DNA of 10,485 bases from an uncultured cyanobacterium (GTDB lineage: Bacteria > Cyanobacteriota > Cyanobacteriia > Cyanobacteriales > Geitlerinemataceae), in contig CAKZKB010000285.1 in NCBI GenBank assembly GCA_937121005.1, forward strand, positions 1 through 10,485. Direction: 5' to 3'. Both the position numbers and the translations under genes were made by a program. The notes beneath the pieces are model-generated. The model was not told the origin of the DNA and did not search any database. It saw only the letters and a list, made by a program, of their open reading frames with translations. Below, piece after piece: positions 6,605 to 10,485 of this stretch; positions within the stretch are counted from its first letter, which is position 1; each line of letters starts with the position of its first letter.

Positions 6605-6932
6605 GACCACTTACTACTACGTTCTGACCAGCCAAAAGTTTTTACTCGAAGAAGAACCCTTTGAGGAAGTGCTGCGCGAACGCACTCGCAACTATCACGA
6701 AAACGAGAAAGAAATCGACTTTTGGTTGGTGAAACAACCCGCCTTCATCGACGCGCCGACCATGGCCGAGGTCAAAGCCCAAGTCCCCCAACCCTGCGTC
6801 GCCGTCATCTCCACCAACGAAAACTTTATCAACTGGCTAAAATTGCGGTTAGAATACGTGATTAAAGGCCAGTTTGAAGCGCCCTCAGAGGACATTCCCG
6901 ACCCCATTGGCTCTCGAGAGGCGATCGCCTAG
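6603..6932 (+). CDS. ycf54: Ycf54, Mg-protoporphyrin IX monomethyl ester cyclase-associated protein
   Basis: This 109-aa protein begins MTTYYYVLTSQKFLLEEEPF and continues with EIDFWLV (about 40-46), KLRLEYV and GQFEAPSEDIPDP. That matches, from memory, the Ycf54 (DUF2488) family of cyanobacteria and chloroplasts. Ycf54 is established as required for assembly or activity of the aerobic oxidative cyclase (AcsF/CycI) that forms ring E of protochlorophyllide. The ATG at 6603 is preferred over an in-frame TTG at 6591 because it gives the family N-terminus; the TTG lies inside a heptamer repeat. There is no Shine-Dalgarno sequence. The length is normal (about 105-110 aa). pdxJ lies upstream on the same strand and an exported proline-rich protein gene downstream. 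No frameshift or missing segment is seen. Confidence 0.93.
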   Translation: MTTYYYVLTSQKFLLEEEPFEEVLRERTRNYHENEKEIDFWLVKQPAFIDAPTMAEVKAQVPQPCVAVISTNENFINWLKLRLEYVIKGQFEAPSEDIPDPIGSREAIA

Positions 6933-6961
6933 TTCGGTCAAATTGGCATTAGGGAATGTAG

Positions 6962-6980
6962 GGGTCAACGGCGTTGACCC
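6962..6980. repeat. GGGTCAAC-GGC-GTTGACCC hairpin
   Basis: Perfect 8-bp arms around a GGC loop, 29 bp after the ycf54 stop, in a GTAGGGG...CCC context. It resembles the GTAGGGGNN-type dispersed palindromes of cyanobacteria, like the one at 8908-8935. It could end the ycf54 transcript, but only TTCC follows, so a terminator role is weakly supported. Confidence 0.6.
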
Positions 6981-7011
6981 TTCCTCGCACGGGACAAGTT
7001 CGCACCTGGAA

Positions 7012-7039
7012 CCTCATACCTCATGCCTTACACCTCCAA
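7012..7039. repeat. Degenerate CCTCATA heptamer run at a start codon
   Basis: CCTCATA, CCTCATG, CCTTACA and CCTCCAA follow each other in 7-bp register. The second unit contains the ATG of the downstream gene (7023). Only the first two units are near-identical, so this may be a decayed STRR or chance. Confidence 0.35.
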
Positions 7040-8054
7040 GTCCACGATCGCGGCGTTGTTACTGGCAACTGCTGGTGCGATCGCGCCCGTCCGTCCCGCC
7101 GCCGCCCAACAAATCCAAACCTGCCCCCAACCGCGATCGAGCGGTTACGTGCTATTTGTCTTGAGCGACAACGCCGACAACCACAGCCAAGTCCGGCAGT
7201 TGTTGCCCCTCGATACTAACCCGATGCTGTGCGCATATTTGGGGCAAGTGGTGACGCAGGTGGAGGGATTTTCATCTCAAGCCGAGGCCTCGGCCTGGGG
7301 CCAGCAAGTGGCGCAGACAACGGGACTGCAAGCGGTGGTTATCGATGCTGACGAAATCGATGCCGCACCGCCAACGGCCGTCGCACCGCCGCCCCCCATG
7401 ACCTCCCCCGCCAATCCCGAGGCGATCGCGGCCCCACCGCCACCGCCGCCGCAGATTTCCACAGACGCAACCCGCACCGAAACGACGATCGCGGCCCCGC
7501 CTCCCCCACCGCCACAAATTTCGTCCGGGGCTCCACCGCCACCACCGCCGAGTCTGCCCAGTTTTGGGTCTATACCGTCACCACCGCCTCCCGATCGCGC
7601 GGCCCGTCCCATAGTAACAGGCGACTACCGCACGTCTCCGGATCTGTTACCCCCTCCACCGCGATCGACCGCCGCCGCCGATCCGCTACCGCCGCCGACC
7701 GCGCCGGCCGAGACGCGGGACAAACCCCAAGGGCGATCGCAGCCGCAACCGCAACCGCAGGTACGCCCGCAACCGCGCACCCAAACCTACAACCCCGACC
7801 CCCTCGGTGAAGGATATGCGGTGTTGGTGGACTTTTTCAACCGCCCGAATGTCGCCACCCAATTGCGTACAGCAACGGGTCAAGATGTGGGGTTGGCTTC
7901 CTACGGCGGACGGCCTTATTTGTTAGTTTCCCATACCACTGACGAAGGCGATGCCAATGAATTGTTACGAGACTTGAGCGATCGCGGTTTTTGGGTGTTG
8001 GTAGTAGACTCTCGGCGCGTGGTTGCCATTAGCGATCGCGTCAATACGCCCTAA
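7023..8054 (+). CDS. Exported proline-rich protein with two SPOR-like alpha/beta domains (hypothetical)
   Basis: I do not recognise a named gene. The 343-aa product has an N-terminal signal peptide (about 1-28, ending PAAA before QQ) and a small globular N-domain (about 38-110: GYVLFVL...CAYLGQVVTQVEGFSSQAEASAWGQQV...LQAVVIDAD). The middle, about 113-260, is disordered and Pro-rich, with two IAAPPPPPPQIS copies 21 residues apart, a third PPPPPP tract and a PQPQPQ run. A C-domain follows (about 262-338: GEGYAVLVDFFNRP...YGGRPYLLVS...LRDLSDRGFWVLVVDSRRV). Both ends alternate strand-helix-strand with a residue-spacing feel of SPOR-type domains, which bind septal peptidoglycan, but the assignment is only suggestive. 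No Shine-Dalgarno sequence precedes the ATG, which lies in a heptamer run. It is convergent with the GUN4-domain gene. A periplasmic or envelope location is inferred. Confidence 0.8.
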   Translation: MPYTSKSTIAALLLATAGAIAPVRPAAAQQIQTCPQPRSSGYVLFVLSDNADNHSQVRQLLPLDTNPMLCAYLGQVVTQVEGFSSQAEASAWGQQVAQTTGLQAVVIDADEIDAAPPTAVAPPPPMTSPANPEAIAAPPPPPPQISTDATRTETTIAAPPPPPPQISSGAPPPPPPSLPSFGSIPSPPPPDRAARPIVTGDYRTSPDLLPPPPRSTAAADPLPPPTAPAETRDKPQGRSQPQPQPQVRPQPRTQTYNPDPLGEGYAVLVDFFNRPNVATQLRTATGQDVGLASYGGRPYLLVSHTTDEGDANELLRDLSDRGFWVLVVDSRRVVAISDRVNTP

Positions 8055-8071
8055 TTGGGATAGGGGAAGAC

Positions 8072-8111
8072 AAGGGGACAAGGGGACAAGGGGACAAGGA
8101 GACAAGGAGAA
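8072..8111. repeat. Octamer tandem repeat AAGGGGAC
   Basis: Three perfect AAGGGGAC units (8072-8095) are followed by AAGGAGAC and AAGGAGAA. The array begins 17 bp after the stop of the proline-rich gene and abuts the heptamer array at 8112. The period is 8, unlike the other arrays in this window. Confidence 0.85.
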
Positions 8112-8160
8112 TAAAACCTAATACCTAATCCCTAAAACCTAATACCTAATCCCTAATCCC
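8112..8160. repeat. CCTAAWM heptamer array (STRR)
   Basis: After TAAAA come six full units in register: CCTAATA, CCTAATC, CCTAAAA, CCTAATA, CCTAATC, CCTAATC, then CC. The array ends exactly at the base before the stop codon of the minus-strand GUN4-domain gene (8161-8163). It is the same family as 1-38 and the reverse of 6406-6440. Confidence 0.9.
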
Positions 8161-8781
8161 TCACAAATCTTCGCGCGAAAACCAAACCTCGAAACAAATT
8201 CCCAACCCCATCAATCCGAAGGAGTTCAGGGTTAGCTTCCACAGGGTGAGGGGATAGTATCCTGGCGGTAAACTGTCGCTGTCGGCTGGATCTTCGGACG
8301 CAAACCACTGTCCGCCGACCACCCAACCTACGCGACTGGCGAGTTGAGAATACTCGTCTCCGACTTCATTATAAATGCGTTTTTGGACGCTAAACCCAAA
8401 GCGGCCGTCGCTGTTTTCTAACCACAAACTGTCAATTTTGGCTAGGTCTTCGCTAGGGAAATTTTCCAAGTCATCGATCTCGAAATACCCCTGCCGATCG
8501 ACTCCCACGATCCGCCGCATCAAGCGTTCGGTTTCACGATCGGCGCGATCGAACTGACGGGTTTCGAGGAGTTCGCGCAGGCGATCGTAACTAATTGTCG
8601 CACTCTGAGGAACGGGAGGTTGGGGATAGGTGGTGGGAAAGTTTGACGGTGGAGACGGAGGCGGATCGATCGCAGTTTTGGGCCTCTCTTCTGGAGGTTG
8701 AGACTGTCGCGATCGCCGCCACGCGATCGCAATCCCAATAATAATCGCTACTCCCACTACAATCGCGATCGCCGCACTCAT
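8161..8781 (-). CDS. Membrane-anchored GUN4 domain-containing protein
   Basis: GUN4-family proteins bind protoporphyrin IX and Mg-protoporphyrin and stimulate Mg-chelatase; shorter relatives are poorly characterised. This 206-aa protein has one N-terminal transmembrane helix (about 3-21), then WRRSR, placing the rest in the cytoplasm by the positive-inside rule. A Pro-rich linker (about 29-60) follows, then a GUN4 domain (about 63-200). The hallmark stretch is DLENFPSEDLAKIDSLW (104-120) and DGRFGFSVQKRIY (125-137), followed by VGW (151-153). The usual late GHLP-like motif appears as GYYP (174-177). It lacks the N-terminal helical domain of canonical cyanobacterial Gun4, so it is probably a paralogue and not gun4 itself. 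GGGGA lies 4 nt before the ATG, and an extended -10 is at 8807-8815. The stop abuts a heptamer array. Confidence 0.9.
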   Translation of the reverse strand: MSAAIAIVVGVAIIIGIAIAWRRSRQSQPPEERPKTAIDPPPSPPSNFPTTYPQPPVPQSATISYDRLRELLETRQFDRADRETERLMRRIVGVDRQGYFEIDDLENFPSEDLAKIDSLWLENSDGRFGFSVQKRIYNEVGDEYSQLASRVGWVVGGQWFASEDPADSDSLPPGYYPLTLWKLTLNSFGLMGLGICFEVWFSREDL

Positions 8782-8806
8782 AAAATCCCCACTGTTCTAG
8801 CGTTTA

Positions 8807-8815
8807 ATATTAGCA
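8807..8815 (-). promoter_or_regulatory. Putative extended -10 (TGCTAATAT) for the GUN4-domain gene
   Basis: On the minus strand TGC precedes TAATAT, 25 nt upstream of the ATG at 8781. At 17-bp spacing the -35 position reads TGGATT, a weak match. Inferred transcription start is near 8800, giving a leader of about 20 nt. Confidence 0.4.
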
Positions 8816-8907
8816 CAAACTGGTGTAGGAATCCAGAATTTGGGTAAAATCTCTCCTTAACCCGATCTTAATTTTATTGTAAGCATTTATACCATTTTCT
8901 GAAAATA

Positions 8908-8935
8908 GTAGGGGCGATTCGCGAATCGCCCCTAC
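8908..8935. repeat. Perfect 28-bp palindrome, GTAGGGGCGATTCG core
   Basis: The half-site GTAGGGGCGATTCG (8908-8921) is followed directly by its exact reverse complement (8922-8935). It lies 108 nt after the prfC stop in the AT-rich spacer 8782-9043. On the minus strand it is followed by TATTTTC, so it could serve as an intrinsic terminator for prfC. The GTAGGGGCG...CCCCTAC type is a common dispersed palindrome in cyanobacteria (from memory). Apart from this palindrome and the GUN4-gene promoter at its left end, the spacer shows no credible gene. Confidence 0.85.
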
Positions 8936-9043
8936 ATCGGTGTTTTCCTGTGTTGCATTAACTTTGGAAATTGGTATCGGATCAATGGTAATATTGTCCC
9001 AGAGCGTGTTTGGCAATGGGAGCATCTTTCTCCCGAACTAAAA

Positions 9044-10485
9044 TTAAATCTCCTCCGGTTCTTGACCCGAAACCACTGGAGCCGTCGATCGCAATTCCAA
9101 ATCGGGACAGTCTCCTATCACCTGCTGCAAATTCCACTCGTTGCGGAACAGCAAAACCGGACGACCCCAGCTATCTTTGACGGTGATAGTATTAAACAAC
9201 CGCCCCGCTTTTTCCAGGGCTTCCCAACCGCCAGCCACCCACCGGGCTACCGAATAGGGCAACAATTCTAGCTGGGTTTCTACGTTGTACTCGTTTTCCA
9301 TGCGGAATTGCACCACATCAAATTGTAGCTGTCCCACTGCTGCTAAAATCGGATAGCGCTTGCTTTCATCCGCCGAGTACATAATTTGAATTGCCCCTTC
9401 CTCGCGCAGTTCGGAAACCCCTTTGCGAAACTGCTTGAACTTGGACGGGTTGAAGTTTTTCAAATAGGCAAACAGTTCGGGGGAGAAACAGGGAATCCCT
9501 TCGTATTCGAGCTTTTTGCCCGTGTAAATCGTATCGCCGATCGCGAATACGCCTGGATTGTTCAAACCAATAACATCGCCGGGATAAGCTGTTTCTACCA
9601 TTTCGCGATCGCTGGCAAATAGCTTTTGCGGTCGCGACAAGCGCACTGTTTTTCCCGTGCGTGCCTGACTGACGGCCATGTCTTTTTCAAACTTACCGCT
9701 ACATACGCGCACGAAGGCCACGCGATCGCGGTGTTTGGGATCCATATTCGCTTGCAGTTTGAACACGAACCCCGAAAATTCAGGATAGGTGGGTTCGGTT
9801 TCGCCTTCGGTGCTCTTGCGCGGGTAGGGTTTGAGGGCGTAATCTAAAAAGGCATCGAGAAACAACTGTACGCCAAAGTTGGTCATGGCGCTACCGAAAA
9901 AGATCGGAGTCATTTTCCCAGCGTGAATCGCTTCGAGATCGAAGTCCGCGCCGACCTCTTCTAAAATCTCTAACTCGTCTTTGAATTGATAGAACAATTC
10001 CGGTTCCATCGCCTCTTCCACGCGCGGATCGCCGAGTTCTAACGTGGTAAACTTGGCCTCTTTAGAACCGTGCGCGGTACGCTCGAATAAATGAATTTTA
10101 CGACCGCGACGATCGAATACCCCTTTAAAGCGATCGCCCGTGCCGATCGGCCAGGTGACGGGATAGGTTGTTAACCCCAATTCTTGCTCGATTTCGTCAA
10201 GAAGTTCCAACGGATCGCGCGTCGGTCGATCCATTTTGTTAATAAATGTAAAAATGGGGATCGATCGCATCCGACAGACCTCAAAGAGTTTGCGCGTTTG
10301 CGGTTCTAATCCCTTGGCCCCATCTTCTAGCATCACGGCATTATCCGCCGCCGCCAGCGTCCGATAGGTGTCCTCGCCGAAGTCTTGGTGTCCCGGCGTG
10401 TCTAGCAGGTTCACGTAACAGTCACGATACAGAAATTGCAGTACCGTCGAGGTGATGGAAATCCCCCGTTGCTTCTCGCGTTCCA
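9044..10485 (-). CDS. prfC: Peptide chain release factor 3 (RF3), 5' end outside the window
   Basis: RF3 is the GTPase that removes RF1/RF2 from the ribosome after peptide release. The reading frame is open to the window edge (first full codon at 10483), so 479 codons are visible and only the N-terminal P-loop region is missing. An apparent GTG start at 10414 is internal, because family sequence continues upstream: EREKQRGISITSTVLQF is switch I. Other signatures are DTPGHQDFGEDTYRTL (G3), FINKMDRPTRDPLELLDEIE (G4), FFGSAMTNFGV (G5 region), the domain 2 stretch around HRDRVAFVRVCSGKF, and the RF3 C-terminal domain with MENEYNVETQLELLPYSVARWV and WGRPVLLFRNEWNL. The RGISITS and FGVQLFLDAFLDYA patterns fit RF3 better than EF-G. 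The gene ends with EPEEI and TAA at 9044-9046. Confidence 0.96.
   Translation of the reverse strand, partial: EREKQRGISITSTVLQFLYRDCYVNLLDTPGHQDFGEDTYRTLAAADNAVMLEDGAKGLEPQTRKLFEVCRMRSIPIFTFINKMDRPTRDPLELLDEIEQELGLTTYPVTWPIGTGDRFKGVFDRRGRKIHLFERTAHGSKEAKFTTLELGDPRVEEAMEPELFYQFKDELEILEEVGADFDLEAIHAGKMTPIFFGSAMTNFGVQLFLDAFLDYALKPYPRKSTEGETEPTYPEFSGFVFKLQANMDPKHRDRVAFVRVCSGKFEKDMAVSQARTGKTVRLSRPQKLFASDREMVETAYPGDVIGLNNPGVFAIGDTIYTGKKLEYEGIPCFSPELFAYLKNFNPSKFKQFRKGVSELREEGAIQIMYSADESKRYPILAAVGQLQFDVVQFRMENEYNVETQLELLPYSVARWVAGGWEALEKAGRLFNTITVKDSWGRPVLLFRNEWNLQQVIGDCPDLELRSTAPVVSGQEPEEI

Noticed and set aside
7272..7612. Glycine-rich minus-strand ORFs opposite the proline-rich gene
   Set aside because: Poly-Gly is simply the antisense reading of the CCN-rich PPPPPP codons; no start signals or domain support it.
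8810..9025. A 71-codon minus-strand ORF between prfC and the GUN4-domain gene
   Set aside because: It reads straight through the 28-bp palindrome, has no ribosome site or recognisable domain, and overlaps the GUN4-gene promoter region. It is best explained as chance coding in a spacer.
10414..10416. GTG at 10414 as the prfC start
   Set aside because: The open frame continues upstream to the window edge with conserved RF3 switch I residues (RGISITS), so the GTG is an internal valine.

Overview
The window is cyanobacterial. The evidence is the very high density of the HIP1 octamer GCGATCGC and its CGATCG core, the photosynthesis gene ycf54, a GUN4-domain protein, and several families of heptameric short tandem repeats (STRRs) of the kind known in filamentous cyanobacteria. 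I cannot name a species. Base composition is moderately GC-rich, except for an AT-richer stretch around 4.65-5.1 kb.

Layout. (1) 1-4634, plus strand: a cell-wall block of amiC-type N-acetylmuramoyl-L-alanine amidase, murI glutamate racemase and glmS glucosamine-6-phosphate synthase. The gaps of about 147 bp contain a dispersed hairpin repeat. (2) 4645-5585, minus strand: an AT-richer two-gene unit joined by an ATGA stop/start overlap. It encodes two small proteins that look like diverged relatives of one PD-(D/E)XK / DUF4365-like fold. The upstream protein keeps a D...QxK signature; the downstream one appears to have lost the Q and an N-terminal Glu. (3) 5586-5699: a divergent intergenic region with a perfect 17-bp inverted repeat around the -10 box of the nuclease-like pair, next to the extended -10 of pdxJ. 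(4) 5700-6932, plus strand: pdxJ (vitamin B6), started by TTG, with its C-terminus and stop codon encoded by a TTTTAGG array; then a repeat-filled gap; then ycf54, needed for the Mg-protoporphyrin monomethyl ester cyclase. (5) 7023-8054, plus: an exported proline-rich protein with two small alpha/beta domains separated by PPPPPP repeats. (6) 8161-8781, minus: a membrane-anchored GUN4-domain protein, convergent with gene 5; the two are separated by an octamer array and a heptamer array. (7) 9044-10485, minus: the 3' three-quarters or more of prfC (release factor RF3), running off the right edge.

How the genes relate. AmiC, MurI and GlmS serve peptidoglycan splitting, D-glutamate supply and amino-sugar supply. 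Ycf54 and GUN4 proteins act around consecutive tetrapyrrole steps (Mg-chelatase, then Mg-proto ester cyclase), so their closeness here is notable. Most of the window is ordinary core metabolism. The parts most worth a second look are the ATGA-coupled nuclease-like pair with its inverted-repeat promoter, and the 7-bp repeat arrays that sit on gene boundaries and have entered coding sequence at the pdxJ 3' end.
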